From positions 3,196,232 to 3,260,231 of the forward strand of contig JAJEKV010000101.1 in assembly GCA_021234155.1 (NCBI GenBank): DNA of 64,000 nucleotides, given 5' to 3'. Shown in pieces: positions 1-11,230 of this stretch. Within the stretch, counting starts at the first letter, position 1. Each line of letters begins with the position of its first letter. Below the pieces are notes generated by a model, which was not told where the DNA came from, searched no databases, and was given only the letters and a program-made list of their open reading frames with translations. A program made the position numbers and the translations under genes. The stretch comes from Isoetes taiwanensis. Its lineage: Eukaryota > Streptophyta > Lycopodiopsida > Isoetales > Isoetaceae.

Positions 1-1839
1 TTCTCATTCCCATTCTGCCCTTGTCGTTCTTTCGGCAATGCCAATCCTTCCCTTTCTCTTTTGATGATTTGCATCCAGACAATCCCCGTTGTTGTAGAAG
101 TTTTGCATAAATCCAATATCAAGAATCCAGTATCGTCAAATTTTATAAAGATGGGTGATTCCAGCGTTTCTGGTAAGTCTTTTCGTCTTCCTAAAGTGGT
201 TATGAATAGCCTCGGAGGTAATATTTCTAGATTTTGCAGGCATTGATTTGATCCAGGAAAGGGCAAAGTTACTGGTGATTGGCCATAGGGGAATGGGAAA
301 GAACAAAATTGCCTTAACAGGGGAAGCCCCAGATCCAAGACCTTCGATTAGGGAGAATACCATTCTTTCTTTCAATACGGCTGCAAATAATGGAGCTGAT
401 TTAGTGGAATTTGATGTGCAGGTAAGGAATGCCAGAGTTTGAATTTTCTATATAAAGCTTCAGGATCTTAGTTTTGATGCAGAGTTTTTCCAGGTCACAA
501 AGGATGGCCATGCTGTCATATTCCATGATGATTTTATTATTACTGATGATCAGGTTAGACAATAGAAAGATAAATTCTTGCTGGTGCATTATGAAGCAGA
601 CCATAATCTTGTTTCGTTGGGTTGAATGCTCAGATTGCAAGGCCTATTAGGGAGCTTACTCTGGAAGAAATTTATGAAATAGGCTTGCAGAAAAATCCTG
701 AGAAAGTAAGGTTTGAGAAACAGTATATAAATTTCTGGATCTTGCTGAATATCTTGTGATTTGAAAAGATTCTGTTTCTGACTAGCCACTTCTATTTGGT
801 AATTTCAGACTACAAAAAGCATTACTTAGGAAAGGAGCAGATGGCTCTTTCAATCCTTGGAGTGTAACTATGGATGATCATCTCTGTACCTTAAAGGATG
901 CATTTGAGTTAGTTCAGGAAACAGTGGGGTTCAATATTGAGCTAAAATTTCCAGACCATGGGCATGTCACTGAAGAAGAGCTCCACCATGTGATCTCAAT
1001 AGTGGTTAAGGTATAAAAAGAAAAAAAGAGAGAACTTTCTGATTAATTTTAACTTATGAATCAGATCAGATCTCAAAATTTTAACCGACTGCAGGAAAGA
1101 GCATGCCAAAGGGAGAAAAATTTTCTTCTCAAGCTTCCATCCAGATGCAGTGCACAAACTCAAGCAGATGCAAGCATCATATGCGGCAAGTTATTATAAA
1201 ATGCATTCTAATCTAGAAGCATTTTGTTTCAATCCAGTCTGGCATTATCTGACTTTGGTTGCAAATTGGTGGAAACAGGTGTTCTTCCTGACAGATGGTG
1301 GAGTCCATACCTTTAATGATTCACGAAGAAACTCCATAGAGGCGGCAATTGAAGTATGCAAGAAAAGTAAGTCTATTTTTGGACATCCAATTGGTGGGAT
1401 TTGTATATGGACACAAACTAACGTTCTGTATATTGGATCTTGTTATTTCAGGTTCCTTGCAAGGCATAGTGTCGGAAGTGAAGGCAATTCTCCATAGCCA
1501 GGCCTCGGTTATGAAAGTAAAGGAGGCTGGATTAACCTTGCTAACATATGGCGAGCTAAAGTAAGGCTGGATTTGCATGTGGGCTGTTCCCCCTTTTCCT
1601 ATTTCTGATTCAGGCGATTGGTTAATCGGATTGAACAAAGAATTGATCGATCTAATGGTTTGTGTGTTGGATTTTGCAGCAATGTAACTGAAGCTCTGTA
1701 CAAACAGCAAGAGCTCGGAGGAGATGGAGTGATTGTAGACCATGTTTTAGAGATGGTTACCGTAGCGAGGGGGTTGGGCATAACAGACGATTCCTCATCC
1801 GCCATAGCTGGAAATATGGGAGTAAAAGTTGTGGCATAG
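1..1839 (+). CDS. Glycerophosphodiester phosphodiesterase (GDPD1/2/3-like), nine exons, 5' end possibly outside window
   Basis: Members hydrolyse glycerophosphodiesters to sn-glycerol-3-phosphate and an alcohol, and in plants act in phosphate recycling. Exons I infer: (64)-172, 240-421, 494-553, 634-705, 786 or 809-1010, 1095-1185, 1279-1366, 1452-1560, 1680-1839 (stop TAG). Visible family motifs are VIGHRGMGKN (catalytic His), IRENTILSFN, LVEFDVQVTKDG (metal-binding Glu/Asp), VIFHDD, GFNIELKF, IFFSSFHPDA, VFFLTDGG, and a C-terminal GVIVDHV segment. The first ATG in frame is at 64, but the frame is open back to base 1, so the true start may lie upstream. Intron 6 (1186-1278) appears to use a GC-AG pair. 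Exon 5 is in frame only with the acceptor at 785 (adds PLLFGNFR); the acceptor at 808 leaves one extra base. Exon 6 also has one extra base after its acceptor. The gene is therefore either slightly broken or carries single-base sequence errors. The family call is firm; functionality is not. Confidence 0.85.
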
Positions 1840-2370
1840 TCTTAACCATATATTTTTGACCTACTTACCATTAGCCCCTGCCCGATTAATTAATATACGA
1901 CCTACTTACCAAAATACCATGATATAACCATGTTTTGTATATCTTACCAATTTCATCCATGGAGTGAGTGAATTTGCAACATTTGTTTATGCACTAGAAT
2001 ACCTAGCTTATCGTTTTATACTTATCACATGAAAAGAGTTCGTGATAGATGTCCGAAGTTCAAAGACATGAGCCACGATGACAACTAGAGTTTAAAGATG
2101 GCAGAGACCTCCATTCTTCTTATGCATCCACAATGGGAATTGCCCTTCTTGCACTCCAAAACAAAATGAGGTTGAAGTAAGAGCAAAACAAAGGAACGTT
2201 GAACAAAAGGATTGAAAAGCGATTGTCAAAACGAAGCACCTTTGCAAATGAATGAAAGAATGAAGGACCTTCGAGAAGGAAGCGAAATAAAGAACGTGAT
2301 TTTGCAACTTAATGAGGCTTAAAGCAAAGCCAATTAAAAAGCTAAAACAATATTAGAAACCACGGTGCCA
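1840..2370. other. Intergenic, nothing recognised
   Basis: AT-rich sequence downstream of the GDPD stop codon. Presumably it contains the 3' UTR at its start. I see no gene, RNA or transposon signature. Confidence 0.5.
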
Positions 2371-2713
2371 AGTAAAACCTCGTTGCAAAGTTAAGCACTA
2401 TGAACTAGATATGCACTCCATACATAAGCAACTATGAACTATGTATGCATTCCATTAAGACATAGGTTTTGCCTTGTCAAGTAGCCAAACAGTCCTCAAC
2501 TATGCTGTTTGGCAAGAAAAATAACACGTTCTACATCAATTTAAAGCAAAACAAAATTAGGAATCGAGCCAAAAAGTAACCTCGTGGCAGAAGTAAGCAC
2601 TAGGAACTACATATGCGCTATGAACTACATATGCATTCCATTAAGCCAAAGGTTTAGCCTTGTTAGGTAACCAAACAGTCCTCAACTATGCAGTTTGGCA
2701 AAAAAACTAACAC
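2371..2713. repeat. Imperfect tandem duplication (~140-157 bp units, 48-bp spacer)
   Basis: Unit one is 2371-2527 and unit two is 2575-2713. Both run through a cctcgt..gca start, ctatgaact..atatgc, gcattccattaag, and aaccaaacagtcctcaacta in its variant forms, ending at tttggcaa followed by A-rich sequence. Units differ by substitutions and small indels, so the duplication is not recent. No coding potential is apparent. Confidence 0.8.
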
Positions 2714-3077
2714 TTTTACATCCAACTCCATTCCCATTCACAACTTGCTATAATTGTCCAACGTTGTACAACTCACATGCAAGCAACAAAAAAGACCACA
2801 TGCAAGCAACAAAAAGACCACATACAACGAAAGCATTATAAATAACAAAAATTTATCGCGCTGCCAAGGGCCGCGCTGGTATTCTCTTCGCCAACTCACT
2901 CTGGTAAATGGGGATTTGTGTAATTTTGACATAAGCTTTATGCGGTATGACCTTAAACTTAGTCATAACATCACCTTTGAGAATTTCCAATTGGACTTTC
3001 CGGAGGGCTTTGAAATTGATGAGTCACGTGCTTTGCTTTATTTTGATGACTTGCTAAACAATTTCGAAGGTCCTTGT

Positions 3078-3280
3078 GGGCAAAAGTATGCTGGTGGGGT
3101 GCAAAAGCACGCGTCCGGACGCATGCTTTTAGCACCGCCGGAAAGTCTTAGCTAACGGAAAGTCTTTGGGTGCAAAGTCTTTGCCGAAAGTCTTTGGAGT
3201 CTTTGGAAAGTCTTTGGAAAGTCTTTGAGTCTTTGAGTCAAGGTCGCGTTTATTTGTAACCCACCAGCATACTTTTGCCC
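3078..3280. mobile_element. Fold-back MITE-like element with 23-bp terminal inverted repeats
   Basis: The left end 3078-3100 (gggcaaaagtatgctggtgg...) is the near-perfect reverse complement of 3258-3280 (...ccaccagcatacttttgccc). Both sides carry ttgt (3074-3077 and 3281-3284), a possible short target-site duplication. Just inside the left end, 3099-3135 forms a second, nearly perfect hairpin (arms gtgcaaaagcacgcgtcc and ggacgcatgcttttagcac). The rest (about 3140-3242) is a microsatellite-like run of aaagtctttgg variants. There is no transposase, so it would be non-autonomous. The superfamily cannot be assigned from what I see. Confidence 0.65.
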
Positions 3281-3284
3281 TTGT

Positions 3285-5720
3285 GCTAAAATGTTAATTG
3301 TATTGCTACATAAATATCCCTTTGTTTAAGAGAGGTAAGACAATAAACTCAACCAAACATAATTTCATTCTAAGACAACTCCCACCTATGTTACACCATG
3401 CAAATAGAGAATGTTCATTTGATTTGAAGAAGATAAAGAATTATAGAAAATGATGAGATCCAAATATCAAGGTAATAATATTGCAGCTATGGCTTCTCTA
3501 AAGGTTTCAAACGTAGCATACACAACTACACCAATGTCATGTTGCTTATCTTACAATGGACTCAATATTATATTTATTGTTACATTGTCGGGCCTAATTG
3601 TCGATCACATTGTCAAAACATACTAAGATTAGAACTCTGTATCAAAATAGTATTCAACATGGCGAATGCCACAAATCATCCTCAAACAGATAATTTTAAT
3701 CTTATAATTTAATTTGCAAGACCTTTAATTTGTAAAACCTAACTTCCAGTTTGTAGCTCATATAATCAAGCGTAATCATCGAATTCGAATATCTATTATT
3801 CTGATATAAATCAGAGACAAAACACAACCAGTATGCAGAAAGGCCTATTTTTGTCGTCCTAAGAACTGGAATTCAAATCACAGAATAAAGTGTTTTAGCC
3901 TCTCAATATCCTTTAAACATTAACACATATGATATCATCGATTGTGATACTTGTCTCTGCTATATTTGTTGACGTAAGAACCGACAACGTAAAAAAAGGG
4001 GAACCATTTATACGTGAATTGAGCAAAATCCTTATACACTGACCAGTTTCTACAACGTACCTTCCTCAGGCCAACAGGAGAATGAGAGAATGCAATGACT
4101 TCTTGTTCTGTGCAAAATTAAAGGGGTCTCCTTTAGAACCACCATCTCCCATCATAAAATATAAATATTTATCTCGAGGGCCAAAGAGTATAAATCCACC
4201 ATGATGTGTGGAAAACGGGAGGCCCATTGTTGTAAAGTATTCTTGTTATTTCCTCGTGAGTTGGATAAAACCACCGCGTAGGAGAAAGGAAATGATTAAA
4301 GCTTTGCAACTCCTTGTTAGGAAAAGCAAAGTAAGAAAATCATTTAACTCGATGATGCTTTATATTCCGCTAATAACACTAGAGTATTGGCAAGGAGAGT
4401 CGGTATCCATGCCCACAAGCAATGCAGACTACAATCCACATCGAAGTTACAGAACATCTTCCCCACAACCCGACCATTTGCTTTTTGTCACAATTATATG
4501 AAACAAAGAAACGGCCATTTTTAAAAAATTAGGATGAAAAGCCGCTGACATGAAACCAAGTTCAAGATTGTTAACAACTTGATTACCGATGTTTAAAGGG
4601 GAGATTTGTTCGTATCAATAGGTCCGTAACTACTTCTTCTCGCATGTTGGCTAACCAAATGACACCCCCGTTGATTAGCCAAGAAAAACCCCGTCTCAAA
4701 AAGAATGTGCAAATGCCTCATTCAGAGCCTAGAGCTGAAAAGGAAAACATTATCAGCAAATCTATGTGGACATCAATCATCTTCCTGCAATGAAACATAA
4801 AAACAAAATTGTCCAACAACATCATAAAAGCAAGGCATAGATGCTGAGATAGTTCGGTGGTCTAATTGAAGAAATGTAGAAGGTATGAGCACAAAATATA
4901 GAGTAATAAGAAGTGTAGGACAATTTGTCGTGGAGACAAAGCGCTGGGCAAACTGAAAGAGCTTCTAACCATAACCTTTAATGATCGGGTAGAAATACAC
5001 AATGTAACCTTCATAGAGCCTAAGTCACGAACAGCTCAAAGGCTTCAAGATATTATTTGATATCGCCCATAGCTACTGCTGCCATCGCTCACACATGCAA
5101 AATGCCGCCTCACCTCTGCATCCAAACAACTATCGATGCTGGTAAAGCCCTCAAAATTTTTTTCTTACCTTAATAGAAATACGACAGGTGCGGCAACATG
5201 CAAGAAAACTCAAAGCCTCAGGAGCCCTATGAGCGAGAACAACTTCCTCAAATCCGGCTCAAAGCCTTTGCGACCTGCCTCTGCCTCCAGTGCAACAATC
5301 GAGTATGATATGCCTCCGACACTTCAAGTTCATGGAGCTCCTGGCTACGGCAGAATAGGGACGCCCAAAACCAGAGCTTGATTGAAAGCCAGCCATCTGT
5401 GCAGTCTGTAGAAGCCGCTCAACTGACCACGCCTTCTCATTACCTTTTACACCCAAGGTTAAACGCACGAAGCACAAAATCGCCCACAGCGGGCACCATA
5501 GGCAGAGCAGCAGGGCAGATTAGCATCCAAGAAATTTTCTTGCAGAGCAAGAAATCGTAGGTTTTACCCTTCCTTTTCTTTTTATTAAAGTTTTAGTTAT
5601 TTTTTTTAAATACGTGTCGCGCTCACGTCTTTTCCTGGGACGGAAATATTACAATCAAACAAAAAAGGAAGCTGGTTTATATATGTTAGGACAAGGTGAA
5701 AAAAAAAAGAAGCCGCGTCC
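3285..5720. other. Intergenic, no supported gene
   Basis: AT-rich sequence without recognisable protein motifs. Short open frames exist at 4208-4501 and 5136-5560. The latter contains a somewhat GC-richer stretch (5220-5380) that could be part of an exon, but no domain or splice context supports it. Confidence 0.4.
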
Positions 5721-6381
5721 TTAAACCGCAGTCCTTGCAAGTTCTATCGATCTGACCGTTCCCCACCCTTGGAAGCTATGGTCATTTCCCATAATCATCC
5801 GAATATTCGCTGTGAGCATATTCCAATTGATTATCGTAATAATCTCGCGAATATTCCTTTCAAAGAAAAGATACCGCCGTGATGTATCGCCGCCAATGGC
5901 TTTGCATGTGACCCGCAAAGTCCCTTAGTTGCTTGAAAGAATTGTTTTCTATCTTACGATTCAAATCTCCCCGATATATGACAAATATCAAAGCACAATG
6001 GATTTCAATAGCAACATTGCAAATAATTTCAAAGGGCTGTGGACATGTATGCTCCACATGCCCAACATCTATACTTTCCTCATCGGATACATCAACAATT
6101 TTTCTTCTTTTCACATCTAACCTTTTTTACGAAGGAATAGGAGTACTTGCTTTCAAAATGTCCTTCTGATAATTATGCCATTCATCCTTCTCCTCTGCCG
6201 GATAACTATTGATTGGAAAATCCAACCACCAAGGACAATGGATTACCTCATAATCGCGCAAGCCTCCTGGTCGGATCCATATCGCCCTTCTCTGAATACA
6301 TGCCATGCTCGTCTTTCTTGCACCACACTTTGATCTGGATAGGAATTTGATGCATAAAAACAGGTGTAGATGGGAAGACAC
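5721..6381 (-). other. Unidentified coding-like remnant
   Basis: Three overlapping minus-strand frames read like degraded protein rather than random sequence. One contains PIQIKVWCKKDEHGMYSEKG (6248-6360 region). A second has YEVIHCPWWLDFPINSYPAE. A third has KRRKIVDVSDEESIDVGHVE followed by DFAGHMQSHWRRYIT (5860-6114). The order is consistent with one frameshifted reading direction. I do not recognise the family. The segment directly abuts the 5' truncation of the Copia element, so it may belong to an older transposon or to host sequence into which that element inserted. Confidence 0.25.
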
Positions 6382-7740
6382 CTAGATACAAGGCCAGATT
6401 GGTTGCCCAAGGTTTTTCACAGAAAAAAGGGTCAGGACTTTGATGAAACATTCTCTCCATTGGTTAAAATGAATAGCATTAGAATGTTATTAGCAATAGC
6501 AAATGCAGGTAATTTAGAAGTACATCATATGGATGTAAAAACTGCATTTTTGAATGCCACATTAGAAGAAGAAATCTTTATGAAGCAGGCTCCAGGGTTT
6601 GAACAAGGGATTGACAAGGTGTGGAAACTCAATAGAGCAGTATATGGATTAAAACAGTCTCCTTGAGAATGGTATAAGTGTATGGATGGTTATCTAAGAG
6701 AGCATGGGTTTATGAAATTAGATAATGATGGTAATTTATATAAGTTTCAGTATGGAGAAGAGTGGTGTATCATAGCATTATATGTTGATGATAATATAAT
6801 GGTAGCAAAGGGGACAAAATGCTTAAATATGTGCAAGGAACTGCTAAAGCAAAGATTTGACATGACTGACTTGGGAGAGTTGAAAAACTTCCTTGGAGTT
6901 GAAATGAGCAGAAATCGAGCAGAAGGTATGATAACTCTCACTCAAAAGAAACAACTTAAAGAAATTTAACATGCAAGACTGCAAAACTTGCAAAACTCCT
7001 GCTGTACCTGGCCATAAATTATCTGAAAGTATGTGTCCACAGAATGAGACTGAAAGAAAGGAAATGCAAGCAGTACCCTACAGATCTTTGGTTAGATGTT
7101 TAGCATATGTGGCCAATTGCACAAGACCTGACATTGCACATAGTGTTAATATCTTGAGTAGGTATAACACTGATCCTGGCAGAGAGCATTGGACTGCTGC
7201 AAAAAGAGTCCTAAGATACTTAAAGGGAACAGTTGAAGAAGGAATTAGATATAATAGGGAACTTGATATTAGAAGGTTTTTGTGATGCTGATTGGGGAGG
7301 AGATGTAGATACAAGAAAATCAACTTCAGGATATTTAGTTATGTTAGGAGGAGCACCTATATCCTGGAAATGCAAAAAGCAAACTGTCATAGCCATGTCT
7401 AGTGCAGAGGCAGAATATGCTGCTGCCACTTTATGCTCAAAGGAAATCGTTTGGGAGAGAAGACTAATTATAGAGCTAGGTTTTGAGCAACCATTGGCCA
7501 CAAGAATTTGGTGTGATAAAGATAAGCCGCATAGCATTGTCAAAAATCCAGCTTCTACATGAAAGGAGTAAACATATAGAACTGGAAATGCACTTTATTA
7601 GAGATGTTGTCAAGAAAAATTTGGTAAGCATGGAGTATGTAAATACAGAAGAACAGCTAGCAGACATTCTCACCAAGTCTCTGGCAGAGAGAAGATTTAA
7701 CTATCTGAAGGAGAAAATGATGCATATAATTATAACATGA
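6335..7740 (+). pseudogene. Ty1/Copia polyprotein remnant: reverse transcriptase and RNase H
   Basis: The remnant starts inside the reverse transcriptase (KTGVDGKTPRYKARLVAQGF) and continues through FDETFSPLVKMNSIRMLLA, HHMDVKTAFLNATLEEEIFM, the catalytic ALYVDDNIMVAK (YVDD box), FDMTDLGELKNFLGVEM and CTRPDIAHSVNILSRY. The RNase H part has [27 protein letters not shown] and the terminal [16 protein letters not shown] and LADILTKSL blocks. Gag, protease and integrase are missing because the 5' side is truncated near 6335. The frame is broken near 6425, by TGA at 6664, near 6967, near 7270 and near 7550, so the element cannot make a working polyprotein. The domain order RT then RNase H at the 3' end, followed by a purine tract and LTR, is typical of Copia. 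Confidence 0.9.
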
Positions 7741-7747
7741 AGGAGGA

Positions 7748-8491
7748 TGTTAATGTATATCAAGTTATATTATATGCATCAACTAACTCTGTTACATGAC
7801 AAGATTATGCAGGCTTAGAAGATGAGGCAGAACACAAAGTTAAGACAAGTATATTCTTAGCTTGAAGATGGATTCATATGTAAGTTGCCAAGAGGGTTAA
7901 ATGTAAAGGTTCTTGTTTACATTGTTTTTTTTAGCAAAAGGAAATGCAAAATCCAATGGTCGACGAAAAAGCCATATTTCTTCTGTTGGCCTGTGGGATA
8001 TATGCTACAGATTGAAATGCTATTCTAAGATACTTGGATCTAGCCGTAACCGTCAGTTGAAGCTATAAAGGATGAATGAGTAGCTATATACGGTGCCGAG
8101 GCATAGGTACAGAGCAGATTTGAGGTTGAAGTATGCCGGAATAGCTGAATACAAGCTCGGTCAACCAGTGAACAGTATTTAAGTCAATGCAGAATGAACA
8201 GTGATATTTTCAATGGTTAAAAATGATTATTGACTATATCTAGGTGATAACTATTGAATGTAAGGATCAATAGTGCTTGATCATTGCCTAGAAAGAGTGT
8301 TGTGAAGTTCATTATTGCACCAAGGAATTAGTGACCACAATTTGGCTTCCTTGGTGCTAGGTGTTGTTTTTGCACTTAAGGTTGATAGTTATTGATTTTG
8401 TGAAAGTTGTTAGCCTACAACTGTGATTAATAGTTGCATTGAACTTTACATCCTTGCTAAAGGAATTGTCTGTCTATTGACTAATCTAACA
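7748..8491 (+). repeat. Probable 3' LTR of the Copia element
   Basis: The polyprotein stop is followed by the purine-rich aaggagga (polypurine tract) and TGTTA at 7748. A matching TAACA ends at 8491, giving the usual TG...CA ends and a 744-bp LTR. No second LTR is in the window because the 5' half of the element is lost, so the 3' boundary rests on the TGTTA/TAACA pair alone. Confidence 0.55.
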
Positions 8492-8767
8492 TTGTTATGG
8501 AAAAAAACCTGGATTAGAAAGTTGATCTTCCCCTTAACCGCCGGATCTAACTACTCGAGGACTATATAGAGATGATAGGTGAGGAGTGGAGGTTTGATGG
8601 GGAAGCGGTAGCAAGATGTTGAGCCGGTTTACTTTGTGCAGTAGATCATGATATTTGAGAAAATGTTAAAGATTGTTGGACATATAATTTATTTGGCATA
8701 AGGGATTAGTGACCATCTCTTGGCTCCCCTATTGCTTGAAAAGACAAGTTGTAGATGATTAATCTTG

Positions 8768-10860
8768 CTAGACATTTAAATTGAAGAATATAGTTTGCTT
8801 AATTTCTGTGATATTACCTTGAGGCTCATTCCTGCGTCTTGGTCCGAGGTACATGACTCGATCCTTGTCGTCTTCTACTGCAGGTGCTAATGTAGCATTG
8901 CTTGGACCTGCTTGGTGCTGGGGTTGATGGAAGGTGTTAGGCCATTTAAATGGTTCTTGCAACTGGCTTAGAGCTATATTTTGTACAACAATTTTCTGTT
9001 CGAGAAAGAAATTACTCCACCACATCCGATCGTCTTCTAAGAAGTACTTAAAGCCTGAGGAAATTCCATTTTCAATTGCTTTTAAGGATGATACTGGGGT
9101 ACTTTTCTTCTGCTTGGACTCCTTAGGATTTTTGAGAGGAAGTTGCTTTCAAAGACGTTCTATGAAGGAAGTAACGGAATATATTTAAGGAAGCTGTAAT
9201 CCCTCCGGGTGGACTCAGTCCTTAGTTGTGGTATACTTCCTCCCTCGTGAAGAAGCTTTGGCCATCCTTCAAGTAGAACTTGATGTGATGTTGAAAGATG
9301 AGATCATTCAACTTGTTCACGGCTTGTTCTCTGCCTGAACGCTGAGAGAAAACAAACTCTCTAAAATCGCTAGCCTCTCGTGAAGAAGATCACTTTGGAG
9401 TGGGGCGAGAATCTTCAATAATTCGAACTAAAGTAGGAAGAGAGAAAGCCTTCTTCCTTCTAAGGCCATTGAAAATCTGGCTGAACATTTGGTCAATCTG
9501 ATCATGAGTGTGGCCTACAAGTAAGAAACCGAAGCTTCACTTTTCTAAAGATCCCTAGCTCCACTAACATGGCACAAAGACGCAAAGAGTGTTTGATTCT
9601 TGTTCTCCCTTGTAGTATTGTCAAGTTGCAAGTAAAGCACTGGTGGTAATTGCTCTTGCTCGCACAGGACCTTGTTAAGAATTGTAATTGTGAGGTTCGG
9701 GTCACCATGCAAGTTTGGATACGTCAAAAATACTTTGCACTTTAGACTTCCTTTGAAGACCATAGCTCCTACAAGGTGGACCTTAACAAAACATTCCTCT
9801 GGCACATCTTTAGGAATGTTCAAGAAATGCGGTAGAGTAGTTTTTTTTTGGTCCATTCCATCAATCACAACAGACATATATTGCGTGGACGTTCAAGAGT
9901 TTTTTTACATTTGGCAAGCTTTCTTCTCTCTAACGCTTGTTGTTCACGATGTCTGGCAAGGTTCTGTTGCACAATATCTGTAGAAGAAATCAGGTCAAAG
10001 CATTTTCTTTAGAACAAGTGAGAGATTGGAGAACATGAGCTTACTTCTTTCGACCTCTGTCTTTACAGTTTCTGGTTGACTCTTTAATTCTCCACACCTT
10101 GAGCAAACAGACATTCTATGTCTCCTGGGAATTTTCACAAGACCGAATTCACTTTTCCACGGTCTAGTGAAGTGTGAGTAAGAGATGTGCTGAAGCTGTC
10201 TTTGTACTCATTAAAAACATCCTTTTTGGTGATGTTATCAGTTAAATGATACATGTTGCTGTTAGGCAGCTTTTCACATGTTTCTCTAAAATATTTCTCC
10301 ATCCATGACACAGCAGCAAGGGCGTGCATGGTTACAACTCTTCTTGGTCCACAATGATCATCAATTGCTGGATTTTTGTCCAGTCTTTTGTGTATTCTAG
10401 ACATTCTGGTGGACCCTAAATGGTGGACAACCATAAAGCATTTCTGGCAAACTTCTTCACGGTTAATGTAGTGCAAGAAGGTGTTGCGGTTTGGTCTTAC
10501 ATGATAGGCCAAGTAGGCATTCTTGTCAGCCAATGTCATTGAACTGTAGTTGTCTCTAATTGCTTGTAATTTAGACATGTTAATTTGTTGATGCAACCCA
10601 ATGAGCAGCATTTACTTCTTAAAAGTCTTCTCATTTTATGCTCGTCCATAAGGTTTCTTTTTCTTACAGAGGAGCATGCTCTCAAACCATAATCCACCTT
10701 CAATTTCTTGGTGGACTGGCTAGAGAATGTGTAATCTTGTTGCACCTCGTTGGTGTCTTCATCTTCTGAAGAGAGTTCTACTCTGGGGGTGACCTCCTCT
10801 GCTTGTAGAGGAGAACAAACCACGTGAAGCTGTACCCGGATAAGGCGGAGGTACAATGTT
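8768..10860 (-). pseudogene. DUF7869-type transposase-like protein, frameshifted
   Basis: Reading leftwards on the minus strand, the N-terminal part (10,536-10,856) has an acidic stretch (ELSSEDEDTNEVQQ) and a Cys-rich SKCCSLGCINK. Next comes VRPNRNTFLHYINREEVCQK with HHLGSTRMSRIHKRL and CGPRRVVTMHALAAVSWMEK (10,135-10,611), then a CSRCGELK knuckle near 10,100. The core (9,877-9,420) has VVIDGMDQKKTTLPHF, NLTITILNKVL, PPVLYLQLDNTTRENKNQ, LVELGIFRKVKLRF and VGHTHDQIDQMFS, which recalls the DUF7869 (RNase H/DDE-like) family. A tail continues to about 8768. An apparent intron (donor near 10,036, acceptor near 9,982) separates the knuckle from the core. At least two frameshifts (near 9,880 and 9,520) make it a pseudogene. 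The family assignment is from memory of conserved motifs; what mobilises such genes is not something I can establish here. Confidence 0.65.
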
Positions 10861-11095
10861 GAATGAAGGAGAGTGCAAATTTTTGGAGGGTTTTTTCAGA
10901 GATGGTTTAGAGGGTTTTCTATGGGTTGGCGCAAAGTAGGGAGGTATAAAAAATCTTCAGAGGAATACATGCTTGGAATATAAATGTGTTGTCTACCTTT
11001 TGTTTAATCCTTGCCGTGTATATTCTTAGGTATTTGTTCTAAGTATGTAATTTTAACAAGTCCACTATGGTGGAGGACCATAGTGGAGAAATGGA

Positions 11096-11205
11096 CCAAC
11101 ATCGCTTTCTCTTTGAATCAGCTATAACAGGTGAATGTTCGGATGCTTGCACTATAGCAATCTTCTCAGCATAGTCTGGTAATGCACTGCAAAGATGCAT
11201 AGTCT
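11096..11205 (-). repeat. 110-bp exon-like direct repeat, copy 1
   Basis: This copy is almost identical to 21,637-21,746. Read on the minus strand it begins with a splice-acceptor-like ctttgcag and then an open frame (ALPDYAEKIAIVQASEHSPV...KRKRCW). It looks like the last exon of a gene, duplicated on both sides of the SINE-like array and CACTA element. Homology between the copies stops abruptly at both edges. Confidence 0.7.
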
Positions 11206-11230
11206 TTAATATTTATTATTATTATTACTT

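Noticed and set aside
2754-3155. 133-codon plus-strand frame
   Set aside because: It runs into the left end and inner hairpin of the fold-back element, has no recognisable domain, and begins in duplicated acatgcaagcaacaaaaa sequence. Chance is more likely than a gene.
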